Shown: piece after piece, positions 44,805-54,659 of the stretch
Layout: every line of letters starts with the position of its first letter
Numbering within the stretch: the first letter of the stretch is position 1
Assembly: GCF_016469335.1 (NCBI RefSeq)
Contig: NZ_CP059888.1
Coordinates: 3,795,899 to 3,859,898, forward strand
Direction: 5' to 3'
DNA from: Flocculibacter collagenilyticus
GTDB taxonomy: Bacteria; Pseudomonadota; Gammaproteobacteria; Enterobacterales; Alteromonadaceae
Length of the DNA stretch: 64,000 nt
Program-made: the position numbers and the translations under genes
Notes under the pieces: model-generated
Told to the model about the DNA's origin: nothing
The model's database searches: none
The model's input: the letters and a program-made list of their open reading frames with translations, nothing else

Positions 44805-47800
44805 ATGTTTGCAAAAATGTTCGCCTTTGAATGGCGATATTATCTGCGTCAGCCATCGTTTTATGTAACATGTCTGATTTTTTTCTTACTCCCCTTTCTC
44901 GCTACGGTGAGCGAAAATATTCAAATTGGTGGCGGCGGCAATGTGCTATATAACGGCTCATTTGCTATCACGCAAACCATGCTCATTCTTGGGCTTTTCT
45001 CGATGTTTTTGGTGATCAATTTTGTTGCAAATACAGCCACAAGAAACGACACCAGCCAAATGGCAGAAATTATTTACTCTAAACCAATTAACGCGTTTTC
45101 CTACCAACTAGGGCGATTTTTTGGCACATACTTTATCACCGTTTTAGTATTTGCCATGGTGCCACTAGGTATTATGCTAGGTTGTGCAATGCCTTGGGTA
45201 GATGCGGAACGGGTTGGCCCTACAAACTTAGCCTTCTATGGCACTACCTTTTTCTATTTCACAATGCCAACACTCTTTGTTCTGGCTTGCTTGTTTTACA
45301 GTGCTGCTGTTCGTTTTCGTAGTTTAATGGCCGTTTACTTAGCAGCTGTCGCGTTATTTATTTTATATATAGCGACAGGTAGCTTATTAGACGATCCTCA
45401 ATATCGCACTTTATCTGCACTTTCTGACCCTTTCGGTTTACGCACATTTGCTGATATTAGCCGATACTGGACAGTACACGAGCGTAATACGCAAGTTATT
45501 GAGCTTAGCGGCGTGTTGCTACAAAACCGACTTATCTGGATAGCATTTGGTGTTGTCGTGTTAGCCGTATTTGGCAGTTTACACCACATTCAAATTCATA
45601 AACCGTCGGCCAAAAAGAGTAAAAAACAGCTTAAATTAGAAAAAGTGATACCGCCATTTGGTAACAATATTGCTGTAAAAGGGAATAATGCCGCTAGCTG
45701 GGGCAAGTTTATTAGCCGCACACAGTTTGAAATTAAACAGGTGGTATTTAGCGCACCATTCTACATTCTATTAATTTTCTCTGCGTTTAACATGGTCATG
45801 ATGTTTATTAACTTCACTGGCATGTATGGCACACCAAACTGGCCACTTACACAAACTATGGTTGAGCAAGTTAACGGCGCATTCTCGCTGATGTTGATTG
45901 TGGTAGTAACCTATTACAGCGGTGAGGTTGTGTGGCGAGAGCGTAACTCTGGCATGGGCGATATTATCGATGCCACACCTGTATTTAATATTGCCTTTTG
46001 GCTGTCTAAACTCGTTGCTGTATGTCTGGTAATTTGCAGCTTATTAATGGTTGGTATGCTGATTTCTATCGGCTATCAATTTGCTATGGGTTATCAAAAT
46101 ATCGACCTCGCTCAATACTTAATTAGTATCTTATACTTCTTTGCACTACCTATGTGCTTACTGGCTGTTCTGTCTTTCTTTATTCAAGTACTTAGTCCAA
46201 ATAAGTTTGTGGGTATGCTGATTTTCGTAGGCTATATTTTCGCAAATATGGCATTTGATCAAATTGGCTTAGAGCACAACTTAGTTGATTACGCTGGCGC
46301 ACCAAGCATGACCTACTCAGATATGAACGGCTACGGTATATTCCTAGAAATTCACTCTTGGTACATGCTGTACTGGACCGCGATTGCAGTCATGCTAAGT
46401 ACACTAGGTTATGCACTATGGCAGCGTGGCCCGCAAACCTCATTAAAAGCGCGTTTAGCGTTAATGAGTTATCAAATGGGTACCATGGGTAAAGCGACAG
46501 TTGCAAGTGCTTTGCTGGTTGCAGTGCTATCTGGCGGATATATTTATTACAACACCACGGTGCTGAATCAATTTATCGGTCAGGACGAATTAGAAACACG
46601 ACAAGTCGATTACGAAAAGAAATATGTTCAATTTGAGCATGATGAGATACCTGTGATCACTAAAGTGAATGCAACCGTCGATCTCTCACCCTATCAGCGT
46701 AGCTTAACTGCCAGTGCCAACGTTGAAGTAGTGAATAAATCTAGCCAACCAATCAAGCGTTTTCTGGTTAATATTCCACAGCATAGTTCTTCGTGGCAGG
46801 TAGAATTAGCTGGTGGTGCTGTAACGGAAATTGATGAGCGATACAACACCGCGTGGTTTGAGTTTGAACTGCCGCTACAACCAAATGAAACACGCACTGG
46901 AACTCTTTCAGTGGCTCGCCAGCATCAAGGGTTTAAAGATCGAGACTTTGACGTTCAATTAGTTGAAAATGGTACATTTATCAATAACTTTGAATTATTC
47001 CCAAGTTTTGGCTTTAACCGAAGCTTTATCTTAATGGATAGGCATAAACGCAAAAGCCACGATTTAGCACCACGTGATCGCGCCAATAAGCTAGAAGATG
47101 AAGCGTTTCATAATGAAAGCTTTTTTGGTAAGGGTACCGACTTTATTGACTTTGAAGCCACGGTTTCAACGGCTGAAGATCAAGTCGCGATTGCGCCGGG
47201 CTATTTGCAAAAAGAATGGACTGAAAATGGTAAACGTTACTTCCATTACAAGATGGATTCACCAATGGCCCATTTTTATGCCTTCTTATCTGCCCGCTTT
47301 GAAGTGAAGCAAGATCAACACGACGGTGTGAATATAGAGGTTTACTATCATCCTGAACATAACAAAAATGTTGATGTGATGATTGAGTCGGTTAAAGACT
47401 CACTCGACTATTTTGGCCGCGAATTTTCTCCATACCAGCATAAGCAAATGCGCATTATCGAATTTCCTCGATACCGTGGTTTTGCACAAAGCTTTGCTAA
47501 CACCGTACCATACTCTGAAGACATAGGCTTTATTGCCGACTTACGTGATCCTGAAGATATTAATATGGTGTATTACGTTACCGCGCATGAGATGGCGCAT
47601 CAGTGGTGGGGACATCAAGTTGGTGCAGCCAATGTTCAGGGTAGCGCGATTATTTCTGAAACCCTATCGCAATACAGTGCTGTGATGGTATTGGAAAAGA
47701 AATATGGCCCTGAAAAGCTGCGTAAGTTCTTAAAATACGAGTTAGATCGTTATTTAAGTGGCCGTACTTCAGAGCAAATTGGCGAGCAACCTATGCTACG

Positions 47801-48377
47801 TGCTGAAAACCAGCAATATATTCATTACCGTAAAGGATCGGTAATTATGGCGTCGTTACGCGACCGACTAGGCGAAGCGCACGTAAACCAAGCATTGAAA
47901 GGTTTTTTACAAACTTATCAATATCAAAGCACGCCTTATCCAACAACGCTAGATTTAGTTGCTGCACTCAAAGCTAACGCCACAGCGGAAGAGCAAGCTT
48001 TTATTACTAGCTTGTTTGAAGATATTACGCTTTACGACCTAAAAGCTGAGAAAGTTGAAGTCGCTGACACTGGCAGCAACTCACAAACAGTGACCTTAAC
48101 CGTGCAAGCAAAGCGTGTTACGTCAGACAGCAAAGGCATGGAAACCGATGTGCCATTATCAGAAATGGTGGATGTAGTATTATTTAGTGCTGATCCAGAA
48201 AGTTTAAAGGCAACTGATACAGTGATCTATAACGAAAAACACTTAATCAAAAGTGGTGAAAACGTGATCACTATTGAACTGCCGAAGAATGAGAAGAAGC
48301 TGCCTAAGTTTGCAGGTATCGACCCGTTCGTAAAACTTGTAGATCGCGATAGCGCCGATAATATTATCAAGCTATAA
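44805..48377 (+). CDS. ABC-2 permease fused to M1-family aminopeptidase
   Basis: 1190 residues. The N-terminal ~560 hold about 12 membrane helices in two ABC-2 permease-like sets (FEWRYYLRQPSFYVTCLIF; then the second after RTQFEIKQVVFSAPFYILL). The C-terminal half (about 590-1190) is an M1 peptidase: HEMAHQWWG with H928, E929, H932 and a second glutamate E952 (ISETLSQY). A GxMxN-type exopeptidase motif is not evident, so substrate handling may differ from PepN. The architecture is recurrent in Bacteroidetes and Alteromonadales. The peptidase would face the periplasm. A strong terminator follows at 48396. Confidence 0.85.
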   Translation: MFAKMFAFEWRYYLRQPSFYVTCLIFFLLPFLATVSENIQIGGGGNVLYNGSFAITQTMLILGLFSMFLVINFVANTATRNDTSQMAEIIYSKPINAFSYQLGRFFGTYFITVLVFAMVPLGIMLGCAMPWVDAERVGPTNLAFYGTTFFYFTMPTLFVLACLFYSAAVRFRSLMAVYLAAVALFILYIATGSLLDDPQYRTLSALSDPFGLRTFADISRYWTVHERNTQVIELSGVLLQNRLIWIAFGVVVLAVFGSLHHIQIHKPSAKKSKKQLKLEKVIPPFGNNIAVKGNNAASWGKFISRTQFEIKQVVFSAPFYILLIFSAFNMVMMFINFTGMYGTPNWPLTQTMVEQVNGAFSLMLIVVVTYYSGEVVWRERNSGMGDIIDATPVFNIAFWLSKLVAVCLVICSLLMVGMLISIGYQFAMGYQNIDLAQYLISILYFFALPMCLLAVLSFFIQVLSPNKFVGMLIFVGYIFANMAFDQIGLEHNLVDYAGAPSMTYSDMNGYGIFLEIHSWYMLYWTAIAVMLSTLGYALWQRGPQTSLKARLALMSYQMGTMGKATVASALLVAVLSGGYIYYNTTVLNQFIGQDELETRQVDYEKKYVQFEHDEIPVITKVNATVDLSPYQRSLTASANVEVVNKSSQPIKRFLVNIPQHSSSWQVELAGGAVTEIDERYNTAWFEFELPLQPNETRTGTLSVARQHQGFKDRDFDVQLVENGTFINNFELFPSFGFNRSFILMDRHKRKSHDLAPRDRANKLEDEAFHNESFFGKGTDFIDFEATVSTAEDQVAIAPGYLQKEWTENGKRYFHYKMDSPMAHFYAFLSARFEVKQDQHDGVNIEVYYHPEHNKNVDVMIESVKDSLDYFGREFSPYQHKQMRIIEFPRYRGFAQSFANTVPYSEDIGFIADLRDPEDINMVYYVTAHEMAHQWWGHQVGAANVQGSAIISETLSQYSAVMVLEKKYGPEKLRKFLKYELDRYLSGRTSEQIGEQPMLRAENQQYIHYRKGSVIMASLRDRLGEAHVNQALKGFLQTYQYQSTPYPTTLDLVAALKANATAEEQAFITSLFEDITLYDLKAEKVEVADTGSNSQTVTLTVQAKRVTSDSKGMETDVPLSEMVDVVLFSADPESLKATDTVIYNEKHLIKSGENVITIELPKNEKKLPKFAGIDPFVKLVDRDSADNIIKL

Positions 48378-48395
48378 ATTCATACAAGCTTATCT

Positions 48396-48438
48396 ATGAG
48401 AGTTCGTGTACATGGTCACGAACTCTCATTTTTATTTC
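48396..48438 (+). terminator. Strong Rho-independent terminator
   Basis: Perfect 13-bp stem ATGAGAGTTCGTG (48396-48408) and CACGAACTCTCAT (48417-48429) with 8-nt loop, followed by TTTTATTT. Confidence 0.9.
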
Positions 48439-48461
48439 ATAGTTGCGCTTAACAACTACAA

Positions 48462-49709
48462 CTAGCTCCACACCTCTCCAAACAATCGCATAAAATTAGC
48501 GCCCAGTACTTTTTCAATGCGGGCATCTTTGTAACCTTTTTTCGCTAAATGCCAAGCAATTAATTCCATACGACGTTCATGATTAAGATCAGGAATATAC
48601 AAAGGGCGTTCATCGGTTTCACCCGGCGCAGAAATACCTGCGGCTTTACGCTGTTTAAGCTCTTCTTTAATAGTTGCCTGATATTGCTGATCGTCTACCA
48701 CAGGAATTAAGCTTTGATCGGTACCAATACCGACATGATCTTCGCCACACACGTTAATCGCATGATCAATATGCTGTATAAAGTTATCAGCTGTAATCGG
48801 TGCGGTACCGCCTGCCAAGAATGGCATGGCATAAATACCTACAACACCACCACATTTTGCAACAGCCCGTAACTCTTCATCGTCTGTATTTCTAGGGTGA
48901 CAATAAATTGAACTACAGCCAGTATGTGTAATGGCTATCGGCTTTTTACAGTGCTTTATGCTAGTTTGAATGGTTTTTTTAGAGGCATGGCTTAAGTCTA
49001 CCAATACATTGCTATCTTCCATAACTTCAATCGCTTGTACACCTAGCTTGGTGATCCCACGAGAAATATTCACTAAGCTACCATCGCCAAATGGACTGCG
49101 ACGGTTATAGGTTAGCTGCATGACGCGAATGCCTAAATTTGAAAATAACGGGATACGTTCAAACTTAACCTCATTGTGACTATCCACCAGCATTTCTGCT
49201 GACTGGAACCCCATGATAACTGCCACTTTTCCACAATGCTTAGCCTTTTCAATCTCTTCGATGCTGTTTGCTTCACAGAATACATGGTGATGATCGCGAA
49301 TCAGCTTCTTAATTTTTGCGATGCTGGCAACGGTTTTTTCAAAGTTTGCGCCGGGATATGTAACGGTAGCGTGAATTGCAGATACACCACTATTTGCTAT
49401 TTGACTAAGGGTCGTTTCGTTAAATTGGTTTTTACTAAGGTCAAAGGTCAAGCTAAGTGCATCAACCACGGTGACATCGTTATATTTTGGCCAGTGACGA
49501 TGTTCCATTTTTTCAGCCAGTTGCTTCATTGTCATACTGGGCTGAGCGGTATTTGTCGCGTTATTCTCGCTAGCCACATTACCAAATGTGGCTGCCATCA
49601 ATGGCGTAGTGGCTAATGCTGCGGTTGCCACACTGGCGGATTTAATAAAGTGGCGTCGACTAATATTGGGTAAAGGGGGTTTAATGCTATCCGCCATGAT
49701 AAAGTCCAT
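48462..49709 (-). CDS. Tat-exported membrane dipeptidase (peptidase M19)
   Basis: 415 residues. Twin-arginine signal near residue 19-24 (SRRHFIK) followed by a hydrophobic Ala-rich span, so export folded. M19 motifs: DALSLTFD at the N-terminus, the metal-bridging E in AVIMGFQSAEM, H in LVDLSHASKKT and ITHTGCSSIYCHPRN, and VGIGTDQS. Hydrolyses dipeptides with a C-terminal free carboxylate, at a binuclear zinc centre, by family. It is monocistronic with its own promoter in the 49710-50099 gap. The Met at 49697 is an alternative start; no good SD favours either. Confidence 0.87.
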   Translation of the reverse strand: MDFIMADSIKPPLPNISRRHFIKSASVATAALATTPLMAATFGNVASENNATNTAQPSMTMKQLAEKMEHRHWPKYNDVTVVDALSLTFDLSKNQFNETTLSQIANSGVSAIHATVTYPGANFEKTVASIAKIKKLIRDHHHVFCEANSIEEIEKAKHCGKVAVIMGFQSAEMLVDSHNEVKFERIPLFSNLGIRVMQLTYNRRSPFGDGSLVNISRGITKLGVQAIEVMEDSNVLVDLSHASKKTIQTSIKHCKKPIAITHTGCSSIYCHPRNTDDEELRAVAKCGGVVGIYAMPFLAGGTAPITADNFIQHIDHAINVCGEDHVGIGTDQSLIPVVDDQQYQATIKEELKQRKAAGISAPGETDERPLYIPDLNHERRMELIAWHLAKKGYKDARIEKVLGANFMRLFGEVWS

Positions 49710-50099
49710 TTGATTTTGTTAATTCGTTCATCTTATCTTCTAATTTATCGCTTATCTTCGCTTTTCACTTACTGTGTAATGGGATGCGTAGCTGAACTAG
49801 AAACTCAATACTTAAAGATGTGAAATAACTAACAACTCGACTTATTTACATGTGTTGAAGCGAACATAAAGTAGCAAAGTAAATTTATTGAAGTATACAC
49901 CTTAATCATTGTTAGCAGTATGTTATAAACCATATTTTTATTATTGATATACAAAAAATGAATAAATTGAACAATATACAGGCATAACTAAATAATTATT
50001 ATGAAGTTATTTAACAGAAACTAGATAAAACAGGAAGTTAACACTGTTCACACGGGCTAAATCGTGTGAATGACTATTTAATCGTTTAACAAGCTTAAA
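49710..50099. other. AT-rich intergenic gap with hairpin at the molybdenum operon end
   Basis: No gene seen. An 8-bp stem TTCACACG / CGTGTGAA (50047-50054, 50063-50070) lies just after moaD on the minus strand, without a T tract. The rest is very AT-rich and should hold the M19 promoter. Confidence 0.45.
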
Positions 50100-50348
50100 T
50101 TATCCTCCCGTAACAGGTGGGAAAAATGCCACTTCATCGCCCGTTTTTACTGACGCAGAGTTAGCGACCATAGTGTGGTTAAGTGCGCATAGTACATTCT
50201 CTTCAGCCAAATATAATTGCCATTGTTCACCGCGGCGTTGTAACTGCTGTTTTAGCTGCGCGACCGTTATACTTTGCGTTAATTCAAACTGTAATTGACC
50301 ACACTGTAAACGCTCTTTCAGTTGACCAAAAAATAGAATGTTAATCAT
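50100..50348 (-). CDS. moaD: MoaD, molybdopterin synthase small subunit
   Basis: 82 residues, beta-grasp (ubiquitin-like) fold. It ends VTGG, the required C-terminal Gly-Gly that is adenylated and converted to a thiocarboxylate as sulfur donor in molybdopterin synthesis. The N-terminal INILFFGQLKERL is typical. It closes the molybdenum operon 46 bp after moaA. The large subunit MoaE is not in this window. Confidence 0.9.
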   Translation of the reverse strand: MINILFFGQLKERLQCGQLQFELTQSITVAQLKQQLQRRGEQWQLYLAEENVLCALNHTMVANSASVKTGDEVAFFPPVTGG

Positions 50349-50394
50349 GCAATCTCTACTTATTCGTTTATTACCTAAATACTCTTAAGTGTTA

Positions 50395-51414
50395 CTACCC
50401 GCCAATCATGGCTAAATGTTTTGTTGCACCAGTTTGATGTAAGTGCAAACTGTGCGATGCCGATTTATCTGTTAGCGCTTGCCTCACCGCCTCACAAGTT
50501 CCTTTTACATCACCAGCAGTTAACCAAGGCCGTATATTGATACCTTGCTCTGAAAATAAACATAAATGTAATTTCCCCATTGCTGACATACGTAATCGGT
50601 TGCAGTTCTGACAAAAATCTTTGCTATACGGCATAATTAAGCCAACTCTGCCTTGATAATCTGGATGTGAAAACTCTTGTGCCGGGCCGGCCAAAGGCGC
50701 ACGAGGCATGGCAAACCAACCTTGATCTAGCAGTTTGCCTTTAATCACCTCACCCGAAATATGCTGCTTATTAAAAAACGTTTTATTGCTGCCTACTTCC
50801 ATTAGTTCAATAAACCGAATGGCAAGATTGCGCTGCTTGATCCACGCTAAATATTCGTCTAATTGTTGTCCGTTAAAATGTTTAAGCAACACCGCATTCA
50901 ATTTAATATTTTTGATACCCGACTGTTCTGCTTTGGCGATACCCCGCAGTATGGTCTGTAATTTTGCCTGCCCAGTTAAACTAGCGAATAACTGCGTATC
51001 TAAACTGTCAGCGCTTACATTCAATGCGGTTAAGCCTGCATCAGCCCAGTGTTGAATGTTTTTTTCTAAATTAAAGCCATTGGTGGTTAACGCGATTTGC
51101 TCAATGCCTGCCGTACTGCGGCACAGTGAAATAATATCAGGAAGATCTTTGCGCAAGCCGGGCTCGCCACCCGTAATGCGAACTTTGCGCATACCTAATC
51201 GCGCAAAAGCGGTTATCAGTGTGTCTATTTCGTTCAAACTAAGGAATTGTCTATCATGCTCTGCATGGTAGCCGTTTGGTAAGCAATATTGACAACGAAA
51301 GTTGCAAGCATCCGTGATCGACAAGCGTAAGTATTGAAACTGCCGACCAAAATTATCTGTTAACAAAGTCTTGTCTGTAACACTGTGCTGCCCATTGTTC
51401 GTCAAATTATTCAT
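50395..51414 (-). CDS. moaA: MoaA, GTP 3',8-cyclase (radical SAM)
   Basis: 339 residues. Radical-SAM cluster CNFRCQYC at the N-terminus and a second cluster in CQNCNRLRMSAMGKLHLC at the C-terminus, the two-cluster signature of MoaA. GEPGLR and the terminal Gly-Gly (MIGG), which reaches the active site and is needed for activity, are present. First step of molybdenum cofactor synthesis: GTP to 3',8-cyclo-dihydro-GTP. MoaC is not adjacent. It lies between modC and moaD in the same strand order. Confidence 0.95.
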   Translation of the reverse strand: MNNLTNNGQHSVTDKTLLTDNFGRQFQYLRLSITDACNFRCQYCLPNGYHAEHDRQFLSLNEIDTLITAFARLGMRKVRITGGEPGLRKDLPDIISLCRSTAGIEQIALTTNGFNLEKNIQHWADAGLTALNVSADSLDTQLFASLTGQAKLQTILRGIAKAEQSGIKNIKLNAVLLKHFNGQQLDEYLAWIKQRNLAIRFIELMEVGSNKTFFNKQHISGEVIKGKLLDQGWFAMPRAPLAGPAQEFSHPDYQGRVGLIMPYSKDFCQNCNRLRMSAMGKLHLCLFSEQGINIRPWLTAGDVKGTCEAVRQALTDKSASHSLHLHQTGATKHLAMIGG

Positions 51415-51505
51415 CCTTTAGATCTGATGAGTTAGCGTCTCATACTTTTTACACATTGTTAATGTGTTAATTTTGCTCTTAAACAATAGACACTCAATAG
51501 CCAAT

Positions 51506-52768
51506 TTATATTGCTTTAAACTGCAAATAAATAATATCACCTACTGATAAAGCCAACGACTCGGCTGACATCAAAGAAATTTCAGCAAGCACCGCTTGCT
51601 GATCAACGTTTACTTGAACCGTGGCATGGTGTGCATCTAGCTCAATACTGGTGATCACCCCCGTTAAGCAATTAAGTATGCTCGAAGTATTAGGAGCCTG
51701 CTTCGCTAAACTGACTTTGTTCGCAGGTAGCTGGACTATTATAATGTCTTTAGCCATCACTTTTTTAGCCACCGTCTCTTCAACCATAGCTTCTTCTACT
51801 ATAGCTTCTTCAACTATAGCTTCTTCAGCCACATCAACACCATGAGCAAATTCTTGAGTGTGAATGAATAACGATTGCTGCGAAGGCGCCATTAACTGTA
51901 CTTCAGTTAATCCGTACTGTGGTAAATGCTGCTTTACTCTTCCGTGCAACACACTAAATGCATCGTACTTAATTACAGACTTGTCGCCAGTCCCCTGCGT
52001 ATGGCTGGCGCTCCTGTGCATGCTTAATGTCCGCACTATTTCAGCGGTATCATCAAGCCTTACCAAGGCACCCGCATCAAGCTGTAGCGTTGACTGAGTA
52101 CACGCCGCCAAGTCCTGCAAAATATGGCTCACCAAAATAAATCGCAAGCGGTACTGCGTAGATAACCACCTGATTAACGCTAAATAATGTTGGCGACTAT
52201 GCCAATCTAGCGCTGAAAAAGGTTCATCGAGTAACATAATAGGCTTACCTGACAGCAACGTTCTGGCAAATGCCACACGTTGAGCTTCTCCGCCCGACAA
52301 CACGGTTGCATTTTTAGTTAACAACGTTTCTATTTGGCACCACGCCACTACTTGGTCTAGTGAATATGGCAAAGGTTTGTAGACATTGGGTTGATTCGCC
52401 ACAAGAGTTAAATTTTGCTGAACTGACAAATGAGGGAAAAGCATGCCTTGCTGAAATTGATATACAAATGGGTTTTGTTCAACGCGTTGTGTAGAGATCT
52501 CTTTACCCAACATTACCACAGAATGATGATCTGATGGTTTAGCGGGTATTAACCCCGCCATGCAACGTAACAGCGTTGATTTTCCTGCACCTGACGCACC
52601 AAAAATACCAATATTACCCTTACTGAGCGGCAACGTGGTGTGTACGGATAAATCAAAGCCAGCCTGATGATGAGAAACATGATGCGTCATTGCAATGGTC
52701 AAATCTGCGGTATGATAGGGTGCATCAGTCACTTGAGTTAGTTTCGCTCTCATCGCCTTCGCTATCAT
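51506..52768 (-). CDS. modC: ModC, molybdate ABC transporter ATPase with TOBE/Mop domain and internal repeat
   Basis: 420 residues, longer than usual (~350). Walker A FGASGAGKST, signature LSGGEAQR, Walker B IMLLDEPF with SALDWHSR. The C-terminus is a Mop-type TOBE domain (SILNCLTGVITSIELD...). Between them is a five-residue tandem repeat, EEAIV-EEAIV-EEAMV (15-bp units at 51777-51821), probably a flexible linker expanded by replication slippage. The start overlaps the modB stop by ATGA. It energises molybdate import. Confidence 0.9.
   Translation of the reverse strand: MIAKAMRAKLTQVTDAPYHTADLTIAMTHHVSHHQAGFDLSVHTTLPLSKGNIGIFGASGAGKSTLLRCMAGLIPAKPSDHHSVVMLGKEISTQRVEQNPFVYQFQQGMLFPHLSVQQNLTLVANQPNVYKPLPYSLDQVVAWCQIETLLTKNATVLSGGEAQRVAFARTLLSGKPIMLLDEPFSALDWHSRQHYLALIRWLSTQYRLRFILVSHILQDLAACTQSTLQLDAGALVRLDDTAEIVRTLSMHRSASHTQGTGDKSVIKYDAFSVLHGRVKQHLPQYGLTEVQLMAPSQQSLFIHTQEFAHGVDVAEEAIVEEAIVEEAMVEETVAKKVMAKDIIIVQLPANKVSLAKQAPNTSSILNCLTGVITSIELDAHHATVQVNVDQQAVLAEISLMSAESLALSVGDIIYLQFKAI
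51777..51830. repeat. 15-bp tandem repeat inside modC
   Basis: Three in-frame units TCTTC(A/T)AC(C/T)ATAGCT (51777, 51792, 51807) and a partial fourth. In the protein they encode EEAIV-type five-residue repeats before the TOBE domain. Confidence 0.85.
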
Positions 52769-53502
52769 ACGTGTGTCCCTCTGGCCTTTATTTTATTAGG
52801 GGTAGGATCAGCAGCAACAGTTGTTGTCATGCCAGTTAATGCACGCCGATTAAACTTATAGAGCAACACTAAGCTGATAAATGAAATGGTCAACAATACC
52901 GCCGCTAATCGGTGAGCATGCTGATAATCTATCGCTTCAACGTGGTTATACAGTGCAATCGAAACAACCTGCGTTTCACCGGGAATATTGCCACCAATCA
53001 TCAGAATTAAACCAAATTCACCAAGCGTATGAGCAAAACCCAACGTAACGGCACTCAATATCGCGGGCTTCATTAAGGGTAACGTTATTTTTATTAAACG
53101 CCGCACACGCGAGATCCCAAGACTGGCAGCAACTTGATCATATTGCTGGCCGACCTGACAAAAGCCGCTATATAGCGGTTGCACCACAAAGGGTAAGGAA
53201 TAAATTAATGATCCTAATAAAATACCTGAAAAGCTAAAAGCCAATTGCTGTCCTGTTAACCCAACCCACAATTGCCCGAAAAACGTATCTGGCGCAAATG
53301 CCATTAACAAATAAAAGCCTAAAACGGTTGGAGGTAATACTAAAGGTAAAGCGATAATAGCTTCGTAAACTGGCTTTAAGCGCCCGTGGTAGCGCGACAA
53401 TTTCCACGCCACAGGTAAACCTATCATTAGCAGAATTAGCGTAGTCGTAATCGCTAGCTGTAATGTTAAGGTCAGTGCAGTAAGGTCCTCATCGATCATC
53501 AT
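52765..53502 (-). CDS. modB: ModB, molybdate ABC transporter permease
   Basis: 245 residues, five or six membrane spans. Permease motif (EAA-like) in QVAASLGISRVRRLIKITLPL; LPLVLPPTVLGFYLL and FAHTLGEFGLILMIGGNIPGET are characteristic of ModB. It receives molybdate from ModA and pairs with ModC. Start is ATG at 53502, 20 bp after modA. Overlaps modC by ATGA. Confidence 0.95.
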   Translation of the reverse strand: MMIDEDLTALTLTLQLAITTTLILLMIGLPVAWKLSRYHGRLKPVYEAIIALPLVLPPTVLGFYLLMAFAPDTFFGQLWVGLTGQQLAFSFSGILLGSLIYSLPFVVQPLYSGFCQVGQQYDQVAASLGISRVRRLIKITLPLMKPAILSAVTLGFAHTLGEFGLILMIGGNIPGETQVVSIALYNHVEAIDYQHAHRLAAVLLTISFISLVLLYKFNRRALTGMTTTVAADPTPNKIKARGTHV

Positions 53503-53522
53503 ATATTCCCTTGTCTGGCATC

Positions 53523-54368
53523 TTATTGCTTTAACTGCATATTATGCACTCGCTGTTGCGCAATTTGCTGGCTAGTCTGTGCAATATAACCCACACTCGC
53601 CAAGTATTGCTGTGCCTTTTCGGACGTTACAAAGTTTAACCACTTCCATGCCATCAGCTTATTTTGAGCACGAGACAAAATAACCATTTGTTGAATGATT
53701 TTCGGTTTATTAGGTAAGGGATAGTAATGAAGGTATTTTTGCGCTTTGGACTTTTGATAGGCCACTTTTAACAGCGAAAGCGGTATCATACCTAATTGAA
53801 CATTGCCGGAATCAATAAATTGAAAGGCTTGATTAACATTATTCGCTTTTATTAATCGATGCTGGTAGCTGTCTAATACATCATGCGCACTTAAATATTC
53901 AAGTGCAGCAGCACCATAAGGCGCAAAGCGTGGATTCGCGATGGCTAGCCTGTGCGGCCACGTGGCAACTGTATGCTGATTTAATTGCAGCGCCGAATTG
54001 CCACTCCATAACACTAATTGGCCTTCTGCATAGGTATATAGAGACTCAGGCAGTGCCATGTCATCTTTAACTAGTTGCTGTGGCAACTTACTGTCTGCTG
54101 ATAAAAAAACATCAATAGGCGCCCCTTTTATCATTTGAGTATATAAATTACCCGACGCACCACTTATCAGCACGACATCGTAGCCTGTCTCTAACTTAAA
54201 TTGGTTAACTAAATGCCTTGCGGGCACCAAAAAATTACTTGCTACCGCCACATGGATAGGCGCTACCGCATGCACCGGTTTAAGTACAGTGGTGACCAAC
54301 GTCAGTAATAAAAAAACGTAAATGAATAAAGATGGCGCTTTGTTTACTAATACCATAGTGAGCCACAA
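53523..54368 (-). CDS. modA: ModA, periplasmic molybdate-binding protein
   Basis: 281 residues (or from a Met five residues in). Signal peptide ending about residue 35 (VHA). HVAVASNFLVPARHLVNQF, SGASGNLYTQMIKGAPIDVFLSAD and the PLSLLK-region are typical, the serines being oxyanion ligands. First gene of the modABC-moaA-moaD operon; the promoter would lie in 54369-54659, where I see no clear ModE operator. Binds molybdate/tungstate. Confidence 0.95.
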   Translation of the reverse strand: MWLTMVLVNKAPSLFIYVFLLLTLVTTVLKPVHAVAPIHVAVASNFLVPARHLVNQFKLETGYDVVLISGASGNLYTQMIKGAPIDVFLSADSKLPQQLVKDDMALPESLYTYAEGQLVLWSGNSALQLNQHTVATWPHRLAIANPRFAPYGAAALEYLSAHDVLDSYQHRLIKANNVNQAFQFIDSGNVQLGMIPLSLLKVAYQKSKAQKYLHYYPLPNKPKIIQQMVILSRAQNKLMAWKWLNFVTSEKAQQYLASVGYIAQTSQQIAQQRVHNMQLKQ

Positions 54369-54659
54369 CCCTGTTTCACCAAAACATTGAAATTAATCGT
54401 AATATTAAATGATAAGTAACATGCTGCTGAGTTTGAACTTGTCTTAATGGCGCAAAAAAATAGTCTACACTAATCTTAATACACAAAGTAATTTAAGTTT
54501 TAAGGCCTACTAACCTTATTTTCTATACTAAATAATTAACGCAATTGAAGATATAACTGGGCGACGAATAACTGCACCATCAAATGAGCGGTGATTCACC
54601 TGAAAACTTAAACACTTAACAGCTCGTTTGTAATCACTACTTAGTAGAGTAATACCCGT

